Of a stretch of DNA of 64,000 nucleotides, positions 1 to 9,600 are shown in pieces. The first letter of the stretch is position 1. Every line of letters starts with the position of its first letter. A model generated the notes under the pieces. That model had not been told where the DNA came from and did no database searches. It worked only from the letters and a program-made list of their open reading frames with translations. The stretch covers positions 1 through 64,000 of the forward strand of contig NZ_WOAC01000026.1 of assembly GCF_009749525.1 (NCBI RefSeq), in the 5' to 3' direction. Source of the DNA: Mesorhizobium xinjiangense. GTDB taxonomy: Bacteria; Pseudomonadota; Alphaproteobacteria; Rhizobiales; Rhizobiaceae. The position numbers and the translations under genes were made by a program.

Positions 1-31
1 CCTTTGCTCTCCTCGCAAAGGCCAAGAAGTG

Positions 32-582
32 TTACCCATGTCTCCGGAATGAACTGTCACCCTTCTCTCGGGAAGGACATACAGAACTATGAACGCCGAA
101 CGCCGCCGATTGTCCGCTACAAGCGGCCACCAGCGTTCGCAGCAGTTCCGACTTCGATCCCATGATTCGGACTTCCTTGTCGGCAACCTCGACACGCTGC
201 GCCAGAGCGCGCAGGTGATCGCGACGGTAGCCGCCGTTCTCCAGCCGAAGCCGTTCGCGGGCCTTGTGGGCGAACGCGCCTATCATCTCCGGGGTCACGA
301 CTTGGTTACCTGCGCTGCCCAATGCCGCTTCGATACGATCGGCGTCGCTCTGGGCCTGATCCCGTAGCGCCTTGAGCCCGGCGATGCGTTCTTTCAGGGC
401 AGGATCGTCCAGATTGGCGACGCCCGATTCGATGGCGTCATAAAGCCGGTTGAGCCGCTGGTCGGTCTCGGTGATTCGTCTGTGGAGCTCGGCAAGGTGT
501 TCGCGGCGGCGCTCGGTGCGCTCTTGGCGCCGGTCGAGGACACTGGAGAGGACGACTTCCAGCCGCTCCGGCTGGAGTTCCG
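32..582 (-). pseudogene. C-terminal remnant of a large serine recombinase
   Basis: About 180 residues read like the end of a large serine site-specific recombinase. There is a charged coiled-coil segment (RLEVVLSSVLDRRQERTERR), then a helix pair with a DAIESGV motif, then a basic tail with RRDHLRALAQRVEVADKEVR. The catalytic serine resolvase domain and the zinc-ribbon recombinase domain are missing. The open frame upstream of about 582 shows no family resemblance. The gene was probably cut by a rearrangement and marks an old mobile-element border. The family call is recognition from memory; the truncation is visible directly. Confidence 0.65.
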
Positions 583-839
583 GACTAGGGCAGACGACCG
601 GGCCGTTGCTGCCGCGCCTGGGGCTCCATGCACGGACCATCGGCAGTTGCTGGATGTGGAAAGCTGTTCGGTTGAGGCCGCGTGGCAGAAATGCTGCACT
701 TCTGCTAACATGATCAAACGAACCAGTTCCTGCATTGGGCCTTCCAAAGCAGAGCCGGGTTCGGCAGTCTGGTCTTCGAAGAGCCTTCTTCACGATCAGG
801 ACATGGCCGCAGCCTCATGGGACAGGTGGAGGAGCGGAA

Positions 840-1184
840 ATGAAGAGCACTCTTGTGGCAGCCATTGTTTCGGCTTTCCTCGTGACCAGTGCATCAGCGC
901 AGTTCATTGGGCCGAGCCATTATGAGGACATCACCACGGTTGAACAGGCTCAAGCCGCGCGCCGGGGCCAAGCCGTCACCCTCGACGGGTTCGTCGTAGA
1001 GCATCTGCGCGGACGCTACTACTTGTTTCGCGACGCAACGGGCGAGATGCGTGTCAAGATCGGCCGCCTTGTTTGGAGGGACCACAGGGTGACTTCGAGG
1101 ACGCCGATTCGGCTCACGGGGCAGATAGACCGCGACTTCCGAGAGATTTACATTGACGTAGATCGCGTGGAAGTCCTGGGATAG
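840..1184 (+). CDS. YgiW/YdeI-type periplasmic OB-fold stress protein
   Basis: This 114-residue protein has a signal peptide (hydrophobic stretch ending ASA-QF near residue 20) followed by a small OB-fold domain. Visible family marks are the ITTVEQAQAAR helix, the VTLDGFVVEHLRG strand, YYLFRDATGEMRVKI and a C-terminal DREIYIDVDRVEVL-like strand. YgiW-type proteins are periplasmic and have been linked to stress tolerance (peroxide, metals, acid). The start at 840 is preferred because GGAGGAG lies just upstream; an in-frame start at 735 would add residues ahead of the signal peptide. It stands alone, downstream of a recombinase remnant. Confidence 0.75.
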   Translation: MKSTLVAAIVSAFLVTSASAQFIGPSHYEDITTVEQAQAARRGQAVTLDGFVVEHLRGRYYLFRDATGEMRVKIGRLVWRDHRVTSRTPIRLTGQIDRDFREIYIDVDRVEVLG

Positions 1185-1767
1185 TCTGTCCGCACTCCGG
1201 GGCTGGATTGGATGTTGTTCCTCGGGAGCCGGGGCTGCAAGTCTCCAGGAAATGGGAAGCGAAGAGCAGACGCAAATCCAGCGCGTCTGCTCAACGTCCA
1301 GATGCTTGCACTGGAGACAATCTCCCGTCGCATCTAATTTTTCATAGATCTTCCAATCAGATAAAACAAAAGTATTCCCGCAAGCGGCATCGACCAGAAT
1401 ATCAGCAGATCCATCGTCTCCTCGCATGGCAATCGAACAGGGCCGTGGTGCTATCTGCGGCGGCATATTGAATTGCGACAAGATCGCGAAACCAGCCGCA
1501 AAAGGAACGAAGGCCCCAGAACATGCCTATCAGTGTGTCCCGTTTTCGTTGCGCAGGCAGCAGCAGCAACAACTGGGCAACCCTACCTCAAATGGAAGAT
1601 TTTCACACTCCGGACGCTGGCGTGGCAGGAGACAACCCACATTGCGTTGCCTTCGCCACTTCAGGGATGGGGCATTTCGTCTTGCAATACAGCCGCTTGC
1701 ACGTCATAGTTTAGCAGGGTGGTAGTTGGACCTCTCAGGCGTTGCCTGCAGGTAAGGGATTTACCAT
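1185..1767. other. Gap with little coding content
   Basis: No conventional gene is visible between the YgiW-type gene and arcD. The only element I can support is a possible 26-codon membrane peptide on the minus strand (1334-1414). No FNR/Anr-type dyad was seen upstream of arcD. Confidence 0.5.
1334..1414 (-). CDS. Possible 26-residue single-span membrane peptide
   Basis: An ATG follows GAGGAG with a suitable gap and opens a 26-codon frame ending in TAG. The peptide has one hydrophobic helix of about 20 residues (from LLIFW to LLFYLIG) and a short basic tail (RSMKN), the usual layout of small inner-membrane peptides. It is not a family I know. The support is the strong ribosome site plus the clean transmembrane profile; the frame is short enough to occur by chance. 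Confidence 0.4.
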   Translation of the reverse strand: MDLLIFWSMPLAGILLFYLIGRSMKN

Positions 1768-3204
1768 ATGGCGGCCAGTACCCCACAAAAGCTCTCCCTG
1801 TTTGCCCTCACAGGCATGGTTGTTGGCTCCATGGTCGGGGCAGGGATATTTTCACTCCCCCGCACATTTGGAACGGCCACCGGACCGTTTGGAGCAATCA
1901 TCGCTTGGATAATTGCCGCCGGCGGCATGTACATGATGGCTCGCGTCTTCCAGTCGCTTGCCGAACGGAAACCCGATCTCGATGCAGGCGTCTTCGCGTA
2001 TGCAAAGGCCGGCTTCGGCGATTATCCCGGTTTCCTTTCCGCATTCGGGTATTGGATCGGGAGTTGCATTGGCAACGTATCCTATTGGGTGCTGATCAAG
2101 TCGACGCTCGGCGCGTTCTTCCCCGTCTTTGGCGACGGAAACACTGTGGCAGCCATCGCAGTTGCATCCGTCGGCATCTGGATCTTCCATTTCATGATCC
2201 TGCGTGGCGTGCAGCAGGCGGCGTTCATCAACACCGTCGTGACGATCGCCAAGATCGTGCCCATCCTGGTGTTCATCCTGATCCTCTTCTTCGCCTTCAA
2301 GCTGGACCTGTTCCAGGCGAATTTCTGGGGAGGCGAGGGGATGCCCGAGGCGAGCCTGTTCGAGCAGGTGCGCGCCACAATGCTGGTGACGGTGTTCGTC
2401 TTCCTTGGCATCGAGGGCGCGAGCGTCTATTCGCGCTATGCGCGGGAGCGGTCCGATGTCGGCAAGGCAACCCTTCTTGGCTTCGTCGGAGTGACGGCCT
2501 TGATGGTTCTGGTCACATTGCTTCCCTACGCGGTTCTCGCCCGGCCGGAGATTGCCGATATGCGGCAACCCTCGATGGCTGCCGTGCTCGAGGCCGTGGT
2601 CGGACAGTGGGGGGCAGTGTTTGTCAGCATAGGGCTTCTGATTTCCGTGCTTGGGGCCTATCTCGCCTGGTCGCTGATTTGCGCCGAAGTCATGTTCGCG
2701 GCGGCGAAATCCAAGGACATGCCCGCAATCTTTGCGACGGAGAACAAGAACAAGGTGCCGGCGGCGGCGCTGTGGCTGACCAATATCGTCGTCCAGCTTT
2801 TCGTCATCAGCACCTATTGGTCGCAGGATGCGTTCACCCTGATGCTCAGCATGACGAGCGTCATGTCGCTGATCCCGTACCTCCTGGTCGCCGCCTACGG
2901 AGCACTGCTCGCCCGTCGAGGCGAGACCTACGAAGCGGGGCAGGGTGAACGGGGGCGCGATCGGGTCATCACCGGGATCGCTGTCTTCTACACCATTTTC
3001 CTGATCTTTGCCGGGGGGCTGAAGTTCCTCTTGCTTTCGGCCATTCTCTACGGGCCTGGAACTTTGCTCTATTTCTGGGCCCAGCGGGAACAGAACAAGG
3101 CACTCTGGTTCGAGAGGCCGATCGACTGGGTGCTCTTCATTGCGGCCGTACTGGGCTGTGTCGGCGGCATTTATGGCCTGGCCACGGGGAACCTCACGAT
3201 TTGA
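1768..3204 (+). CDS. arcD: Arginine/ornithine antiporter (APC superfamily)
   Basis: This 478-residue, roughly 12-span permease belongs to the basic amino acid/polyamine antiporter group of the APC superfamily. The N-terminal signature GSMVGAGIFSLPRTFG is the substrate-binding unwound helix of this fold, and KSTLGAFFP and FVFLGIEGASVYS are further group marks. It should sit in the inner membrane and swap external arginine for ornithine (or a related pair). It lies 35 bases upstream of arginine deiminase on the same strand, the usual arcD-arcA order, so the pair probably forms an operon. A close paralogue lies at 12626-14056 on the other strand. Exact substrate is inferred from context. Confidence 0.88.
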   Translation: MAASTPQKLSLFALTGMVVGSMVGAGIFSLPRTFGTATGPFGAIIAWIIAAGGMYMMARVFQSLAERKPDLDAGVFAYAKAGFGDYPGFLSAFGYWIGSCIGNVSYWVLIKSTLGAFFPVFGDGNTVAAIAVASVGIWIFHFMILRGVQQAAFINTVVTIAKIVPILVFILILFFAFKLDLFQANFWGGEGMPEASLFEQVRATMLVTVFVFLGIEGASVYSRYARERSDVGKATLLGFVGVTALMVLVTLLPYAVLARPEIADMRQPSMAAVLEAVVGQWGAVFVSIGLLISVLGAYLAWSLICAEVMFAAAKSKDMPAIFATENKNKVPAAALWLTNIVVQLFVISTYWSQDAFTLMLSMTSVMSLIPYLLVAAYGALLARRGETYEAGQGERGRDRVITGIAVFYTIFLIFAGGLKFLLLSAILYGPGTLLYFWAQREQNKALWFERPIDWVLFIAAVLGCVGGIYGLATGNLTI

Positions 3205-3239
3205 CCTGAATTCAGAACGCCACCGCGAGGAGAAGGCTC

Positions 3240-4490
3240 ATGAGCTCGACCGAGACAACATTCGGTGTCCACTCCGAAGTGGGCCAATTGCGCAAGGTGA
3301 TGGTGTGTTCGCCGGGCCGCGCGCACCAGCGCCTCACACCAAGCAATTGCGATGCGCTCCTTTTCGACGACGTGTTGTGGGTCGACGTCGCCAAGCGCGA
3401 CCATTTCGACTTCATCACCAAGATGCGCGACCGCGGCGTCGAGGTCGTCGAAATGCACAATCTGCTCGCCGAGACGGTGGCGGTCCCTGAGGCCAAGAAG
3501 TGGATTCTGGACAACCAAGTGGTGCCAAACCAAGTCGGCATAATGCTCGTCGATGAAATACGTAGCTACCTCGAAGGGCTCTCGGACCGGGAACTCGCCG
3601 AAACCCTGATCGGTGGACTCTCCACCCATGACTTTCCCGAGGACGTCGACGGAGAGGTCCTGAAGCTGATCCGTGACGCATCGGGTGTGGCGGAATACCT
3701 GCTGCCGCCGCTGCCCAATACGCTCTACACGCGGGACACCACATGCTGGATCTATGGCGGCGTCACGCTCAATCCGCTGTTCTGGCCCGCGCGCCATGAG
3801 GAGACTATCCTTGCCGCAGCAATTTACGAGTTCCACCCCGATTTCGCGGGCAAGGCCAATGTCTGGTGGGGTGATCCGACCAAGGATTGGGGCCTTGCCA
3901 CGCTCGAGGGGGGCGATGTCATGCCGATCGGCAAGGGCAATGTACTGATCGGGATGAGCGAGCGCACCTCGCGCCAGGCGATCGGGCAACTCGCCGCCCA
4001 GCTTTTTGAAACGGGTGCGGCCGAACGCGTTATCGTTGCCGCCATGCCCAAACTGCGTGCGGCGATGCATCTCGATACGGTATTCACCTTTGCCGATCGT
4101 GATTGCGTTCTTGTCTACCCGGACATCGTGAACGGTATCGAAGCCTTCTCGTTGCGCCGGGGTGACAAACCCGGTGCGATCGAACTGCATGAGGACAAGG
4201 GCTCCCTTGTCGACACTGTTCGGGACGCGCTCGGTCTCAAGAAGCTGCGCGTGGTGGAGACGGGCGGCAACGCCTATGTCCGTGAACGCACCCAATGGGA
4301 CAGCGGGGCCAATCTCGTTTGCCTCTCCCCCGGCGTTGTGGTGGCCTATGACCGCAACACCTACACCAACACACTGCTGCGCAAGGAGGGCATCGAGGTG
4401 ATCACCATCGCCGGAGCCGAACTTGGGCGCGGGCGCGGCGGCGGACACTGCATGACCTGTCCGATCATCCGCGACGCCGTCGATTTCTAG
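3240..4490 (+). CDS. arcA: Arginine deiminase
   Basis: This 416-residue enzyme hydrolyses L-arginine to citrulline and ammonia in the cytoplasm, the first step of the arginine deiminase route. It has the family landmarks: N-terminal [20 protein letters not shown], the TRDTTCW segment, [14 protein letters not shown] (catalytic His) and the C-terminal [13 protein letters not shown] with the catalytic Cys at residue 404. Length is normal for the family. The start follows GAGGAGAAGG. Ammonia release makes this a typical acid-stress and low-oxygen energy enzyme. Ornithine carbamoyltransferase and carbamate kinase are not present nearby, so the ATP-yielding part of the pathway must be elsewhere or absent. 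Confidence 0.95.
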   Translation: MSSTETTFGVHSEVGQLRKVMVCSPGRAHQRLTPSNCDALLFDDVLWVDVAKRDHFDFITKMRDRGVEVVEMHNLLAETVAVPEAKKWILDNQVVPNQVGIMLVDEIRSYLEGLSDRELAETLIGGLSTHDFPEDVDGEVLKLIRDASGVAEYLLPPLPNTLYTRDTTCWIYGGVTLNPLFWPARHEETILAAAIYEFHPDFAGKANVWWGDPTKDWGLATLEGGDVMPIGKGNVLIGMSERTSRQAIGQLAAQLFETGAAERVIVAAMPKLRAAMHLDTVFTFADRDCVLVYPDIVNGIEAFSLRRGDKPGAIELHEDKGSLVDTVRDALGLKKLRVVETGGNAYVRERTQWDSGANLVCLSPGVVVAYDRNTYTNTLLRKEGIEVITIAGAELGRGRGGGHCMTCPIIRDAVDF

Positions 4491-4557
4491 CTGAGGCAAC
4501 GGAGACCACGGTCAACAATCGTGCCCATTGCTTGCAAGACCATCTGGGAGGTCCCTT

Positions 4558-4761
4558 ATGGCCACAGACGATGAACTGTCCAGACCATTCGCCTACACGC
4601 TCGGCGCACTGGGGCTTGTTGTTCTGGGTCTTCTGCTGGTGGTGGCGGGTTTCAGGTACGGACAGACCTGGTATCTCGCAGGAGGGATCGTTTTTGTTGT
4701 CGTTGGCTTGTTCATTTTGGCGCGTACGTTCGTGCTACGCAATCGGGGCCGCCGGCGGTGA
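4558..4761 (+). CDS. 67-residue two-span membrane protein (copy 1)
   Basis: A 67-residue protein with two hydrophobic helices (about residues 13-33 and 38-57) separated by a short FRYGQTW turn, ending in a basic tail (RNRGRRR). GGAGGT five bases upstream fixes the start at 4558 rather than an upstream in-frame codon. A paralogue of exactly the same length lies at 17360-17563, with the same turn (SSYRYGSF) and a basic tail. Both copies sit beside a DUF308-type membrane protein. Function unknown; the inner membrane location is inferred from hydrophobicity. Confidence 0.7.
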   Translation: MATDDELSRPFAYTLGALGLVVLGLLLVVAGFRYGQTWYLAGGIVFVVVGLFILARTFVLRNRGRRR

Positions 4762-4821
4762 TGGAGCGAACGTCCACAAGAATTGACGCAATGCCCGTCG
4801 CCGCGTTCCGCTCCCGTGATC

Positions 4822-4866
4822 GGGATCGCAATGCAATGTCCGATTGTCCGCAACGCCGTCGACCTC
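4822..4866 (+). pseudogene. Remnant of a second arginine deiminase 3' end
   Basis: Read from 4822, the DNA encodes GIAMQCPIVRNAVDL, which lines up with the last residues of ArcA ([16 protein letters not shown]). The DNA match is also close: both copies contain TGTCCGAT followed by TCCGC and ACGCCGTCGA. No other part of arcA is present. It looks like the leftover tail of a duplicated arcA. It overlaps the possible upstream extension of the DUF308 gene, so a start at 4844 for that gene is unlikely to be real. Confidence 0.55.
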
Positions 4867-4891
4867 TGCCTCTACTGCCGGGCGACGCACA

Positions 4892-5473
4892 ATGCGAGAC
4901 GCGCCGATGACAGGCACTGAGCCGCTGGATCCAAGAAACAGCGCGGCAGTCCTGCAGTCGAAATGGGCATGGTTTCTTGTCCTGGGCCTGGTCCTTGCAT
5001 TATGCGGCGTGGCCGCAGTCGCCTTGCCCGCGTTATCCACATTCGCCGCGAGCACCGTGCTGGGAGCAGGGCTGGTGATCGCAGGGAGTGTCAAAATGAT
5101 ACAGTCGCTTCAGGTCAAGGAGTGGAGCGGGTTCCTTTGGCAGGAATTCGCGGGCGCGGTGGAGGTGGTCGGCGGCATTCTGATCTACTTCTTTCCCTTC
5201 AAAGGTGCATTTGCGATCACCCTGCTCATTGCCCTGGTGCTTCTCGTCCATGGGATCCTGCAGATCGGCCTCGCCGTCAAGCTGCGCAATCAGGAGGGCT
5301 GGAAATGGTTGGCCGCATCGGGTCTGATTGCCGTGTTGGCCAGTGCCGCACTGACATTGAAGTTGCCGTATACCCGCTACTTTACGCCCGGTACCATTGC
5401 CGGGATCGCCCTGCTTATGGCCGGATGCGCCTACGTCGCAATCGCACTGACCATGCGCAGAGCCAAGCCATGA
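4892..5473 (+). CDS. HdeD/DUF308-type membrane protein
   Basis: A roughly 193-residue inner-membrane protein with about six hydrophobic helices arranged as repeated pairs, typical of the HdeD/DUF308 family. The segment WSGFLWQEFAGAVEVVGGILIYFFP and the closing GIALLMAGCAYVAIAL helix are characteristic. HdeD in enteric bacteria is linked to acid resistance at high cell density; that role here is by analogy, supported by the neighbouring arginine deiminase. The start is uncertain: ATG 4892 and ATG 4907 are both reasonable, and an earlier TTG at 4844 lies in the arcA remnant. A second DUF308-type gene is at 16684-17250. Confidence 0.72.
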   Translation: MRDAPMTGTEPLDPRNSAAVLQSKWAWFLVLGLVLALCGVAAVALPALSTFAASTVLGAGLVIAGSVKMIQSLQVKEWSGFLWQEFAGAVEVVGGILIYFFPFKGAFAITLLIALVLLVHGILQIGLAVKLRNQEGWKWLAASGLIAVLASAALTLKLPYTRYFTPGTIAGIALLMAGCAYVAIALTMRRAKP

Positions 5474-5519
5474 CGTATTCGCCAGCAACATCCCCGAACA
5501 CTTGCTTGGACCAACCTCG

Positions 5520-6671
5520 ATGTCTGGAGTTCCTTCTGTCATTCGCTTGACGGCCCTCGGCCTGACTTCCGTCACCATCCTTTCCACCGGCTGGGCTGGT
5601 CTGGCACAACAACCGGGTCAGGCAATCCCGCCTCCCGCTGTCGTCGTGGAGGAGGTCGTGGTCGAGCTGGTGAACGATCCCATGACGTTCACGGCGCGCG
5701 TCGAGGCGATCGAGGCGGTTGACGTGCGGGCACGTGTCACCGGCTTTCTGGCCTCAGTTGGGTTCAGAGACGGACAGGCTGTCAATGCTGGCGATCTGTT
5801 GTTCGAAATCGAGCCTGACAGGCTGGAGGCCTCTGTCGCTTCGGCACGGGCCCAGGTTGTCCGCGCCGAGGCGACACGGGCATCGGCCGAGCGGACGCTG
5901 GCACGCAACCGCGACCTGTTTTCCCGAAACACGGTCTCACAAGCGGCCCTGGACGAGGCCCAGGCCGCGTTCGATGTTGCGACCGCCGATCTGCAGGTCG
6001 CCGAAGCGGCACTGAATACGGCAGAGCTGGATCTGTCCTATTCCCGCATCGCCGCGCCAATTTCCGGCAGCATAGGCTTGGCGACGTTCACGGTAGGCAA
6101 CCTGGTCGGGCCGGACTCCGGGTCGTTGGCCCACATCGTCAGCCTGGACCCGATTCGTGTTGCATTTGCCGTGCCGGAGGGACTGCTGGTAACCATCCGA
6201 CAACAGGAGGAGCACGGCGTCACAGTAGACCCGGACGAATTGAAGCTGGCGCTCCGTCTTGCGAACGGAACCGACTACGGCCCTGCAGGGCGTATCGAAT
6301 TCATCGAAAACGAGGTAGACCCCCAGACCGGAACCGTTGCGGCGCGGGCCGTCTTTCCCAATCCCGACCACATACTGCTTCCCGGGCAGTTCGTGACGAT
6401 CTATGTGCGCGAACGCGACATGCCCGAAAGGCCGATCATACCCCAGTCGGCAGTCCTGCAGGATCGCCAAGGCCGGTTCGTCTATGTCTTGAACGATGGC
6501 AACACTGTTTCGCAACGGCGAATCGAGACCGGCGCACGGGTGGAGAACGGATGGGCCACCACCGAGGGCCTGGAAGGTGGCGAGATGGTCGTCGTCCAGG
6601 GTGTCCAGCGCCTCACCGACGGAATGAACGTGCAGCCGAGTGCAGGCCAACCTGTCGGTGACGGCCTATGA
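5520..6671 (+). CDS. RND efflux pump membrane-fusion subunit
   Basis: This 383-residue periplasmic adaptor is of the AcrA/MexA type. An N-terminal hydrophobic export signal is followed by a barrel-sandwich (lipoyl-like) half VDVRARVTGFLASVGFRDGQ, a long alpha hairpin (about residues 100-165, rich in Ala and Arg), the second lipoyl half and the ISGSIGLATFTVGN segment, then the beta-barrel and a membrane-proximal domain. It links the inner-membrane pump to an outer-membrane channel. The stop overlaps the start of the pump gene by four bases, so the two are translationally coupled. No outer-membrane factor gene follows, so the channel must come from elsewhere. Start 5520 (ATG) is chosen over a TTG at 5502. 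Confidence 0.9.
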   Translation: MSGVPSVIRLTALGLTSVTILSTGWAGLAQQPGQAIPPPAVVVEEVVVELVNDPMTFTARVEAIEAVDVRARVTGFLASVGFRDGQAVNAGDLLFEIEPDRLEASVASARAQVVRAEATRASAERTLARNRDLFSRNTVSQAALDEAQAAFDVATADLQVAEAALNTAELDLSYSRIAAPISGSIGLATFTVGNLVGPDSGSLAHIVSLDPIRVAFAVPEGLLVTIRQQEEHGVTVDPDELKLALRLANGTDYGPAGRIEFIENEVDPQTGTVAARAVFPNPDHILLPGQFVTIYVRERDMPERPIIPQSAVLQDRQGRFVYVLNDGNTVSQRRIETGARVENGWATTEGLEGGEMVVVQGVQRLTDGMNVQPSAGQPVGDGL

Positions 6672-9600
6672 TCTCCGATCTCTTCATCTCGCGGACGAGG
6701 ATGGCGATCGTCGTTTCGATCGTCATTTCCATCGCCGGCGCGATCTCGCTGCTTTTGTTGCCGGTCCAGCAGTACCCCCAGATCACGCCGCCGACGGTTA
6801 CGGTTTCGGCAACCTATCCCGGAGCCAGCGCCGAGGTGATCGCTGATGTCGTCGGTGGCCCGCTGGAGACAGCCATCAACGGCGTCGACAACATGATGTA
6901 CATGTCGTCGAACAGCTCGAATGCGGGGCATTATTCGCTTTCCGTGACGTTCGAGGTGGGCACGGACCCGGATATCGCACAGGTCAACGTGCAAAACCGT
7001 GCCCAATTGGCGATTTCGCAACTGCCGAATCCGGTTGCGCAACAGGGCGTGTCGGTACGGTCGCGGTCTCCCGATTTCGTGCTTGGAATCGCCTTCTACT
7101 CTCCGGAGGGCGCGCTCGGCGCGCTGGAAATCACCAATTTCGTTTCAACGAGCATCGTTGATGCGCTCGCCCGTGTGCCGGGCGTTGGCGAAGCATCGGT
7201 CGCCGGCGCGTCCGAATTTTCGATGCGCGTGTGGTTGAACCCGACCCGCATGGATGCACTTGGCATCACCGCCGACGACATTGCTGCCGCAATCGAGAGG
7301 CAGAACATCCAGGCCTCCCTCGGCCAGGCAGGTGCTCCGCCCGCGCCGGAAGGAACCGCATTGCAGTACACGCTTGTTGCCCAGGGCCGTCTGGCAAGCC
7401 CGGAGGAGTTCGGCGACATTGTCGTGCGGACTGGCGGGGCAGGGGCGGTCGTACGGCTGCGCGACATCGGCCGCATCGAACTGGGCGCTCTCAACTACTC
7501 CACCAGTGCGTACTTCGCTGGACACGAAACGGCCATGCTGCAGGTCAACCAAGCCCCCGGGGCGAATGCCATCCAGACCGCCAATGCCGTGCTTGCCGAG
7601 CTCGAGCGCCTGTCGCCCAGGTTCCCGCCGGGTCTCGAATACCAGGTGGTCTATGATGCAACGCGGTTCGTGCGGGCAAGCCTCTCGCTGATCGCCCAAG
7701 TCCTGGTCGAGGCTTTCCTGATCGTGCTTCTCGTCACATTCGTGTTCCTGCAGGATTGGCGGGCAACGGCCGTTTCGGCACTGGCCATCCCCGTCTCGCT
7801 GCTGGGTGCAATGGCCGTCCTCCTGGCGCTCGGTTACTCGATCAACACCATCTCGCTGCTGGCGCTTGTGCTGGCAATCGGACTGGTTGTGGACGACGCC
7901 ATCCTGGTGGTCGAGAACGTCAAGCATGTCATGGAAGACGAACCCGAAATCGGTCCGGCCGATGCCACGCGCCGGGCAATGCGGCAGATCACCGGACCGA
8001 TCATCTCGACAACTTTGGTCCTTCTGGCGGTGGTCACGCCGACGGCCTTCCTGCCCGGCATCAATGGCGAACTCTACCGCCAATTTGCCGTCACGCTTTC
8101 GGCCGCGCTTGTAATCTCTTCAGTTGTGGCCCTGACATTGAGCCCGGCGCTCAGTGCAACGCTGCTCAGGCACAGTCGTGACGGCCATCGGCGCGGGCCG
8201 CTCGCCTGGTTCACGCGCCTCCTGGATGCGACGCGCGATGGCTACGGGCGGGCGGTGGGATTCCTGGTGCGCCACTGGGTCATGCCTGTTTCGGCGCTTG
8301 CTCTCTGCTTCCTGGGTGCATTCCTGCTGTTCACCAACCTTCCGACCACCTTTCTCCCGGACGAGGACCAGGGAGCCTTGTTCCTGGACATCCAGTTGCC
8401 GGACGCGGCGTCTCTGGACCGTACGCGGGCGATCGTCAGCGAAGTCGAGCGTTCACTGGCTGCAACAGAAGGTGTGGAAAACGTCATAACCGTCGCCGGG
8501 TTCAGCATCCTGCAGGGCACTCTTTCCCCCAATGGAGCCATGGCCGTCGCGGCCTTGGAACCCTGGGGCCAGCGCAATGCACCCGAACTGCAGCTCCACG
8601 CCATATTGGCGAAGTTGCGCGCGCAGTTCTCCACCATTCCCGGGGCCAACATTGCCGTCTTTGCACCCCCTGCGATTTCCGGCATCGGGGCGGTCGGCGG
8701 CCTTGATCTGCGGCTCCAGGCGCTTGAGGGACAGCCCCCCGAGGAGATCGCCCAGGTGGTCCGCGCGTTCGTTGCGGAAGCAAACCAGCAGCCTGAGATC
8801 GGCGGGATGGCGACGACCTTCAGCGCGGACGTGCCGCAAATCTATATTGACGTCGACCGAACCCGGGCGGAGGCGGTGGGTGTAAGCGTCGCCGATGTCT
8901 TTTCAACAATTGGAGCCAACTTCGGATCACGCTACGTCAACGACTTCACGCTTCAGGGGCGTGTGTTTCAGGTCAACCTCCAAGCCGACGCCGAGCATCG
9001 TGCCGACGCTGAGGACATCCTCAGGCTCCACGTGCGCAGCCAGACTGGCGCGATGGTGCCGCTGCGGACCATTGTGTCAACCACCACTGTCCTCGCGCCC
9101 TTCGTCATCTCCCGCTACAACCTGTCGGCGGCGGCACCGATCAACGGGCAGGCCGCGCCCGGCGGCAGTTCCGGGGCGGCTATGGATGCCATCGAACGTG
9201 TGGCGGCTGCGGAACTGCCCGCGGGCTACGGATATGAATGGTCCGGGCTGTCCTTCCAGGAACGGCGCAGCAGTGGCCAGGAACCAATCATATTCGCACT
9301 GGCCTTTCTGTTTGCGTACCTGTTCCTGGTCGCCCAGTATGAAAGCTGGATGCTGCCCATCGCCGTCATCCTGTCGCTCGGGGCCGCCTTGCTTGGCTCA
9401 ACGGCTGCATTGGCGCTGACTGGACTGCAAAACAGCCTTTATGCGCAGATCGCCATCGTGCTGTTGATCGGGCTGGCCTCGAAGAACGCCATCCTGATCG
9501 TGGAATTCGCAAAGGTGCGCCGGGAGGACGGGCGGCCGATCGCGGAGGCCGCCCGCCTCGGAGCCGAGCAGCGTTTCCGGGCTGTCCTGATGACCGCCTC

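Noticed and set aside
894..1481. Long open frame on the minus strand opposite the YgiW-type gene
   Set aside because: It is antisense to a gene with a clear signal peptide and family pattern, and its own translation resembles nothing.
1719..2948. 409-codon frame overlapping arcD in another frame
   Set aside because: Arg/His-rich translation typical of a shifted frame in GC-rich DNA; arcD explains the region.
3171..4499. 442-codon frame antisense to arcA
   Set aside because: Mirrors the codon pattern of arcA on the opposite strand; no domain, no ribosome site.
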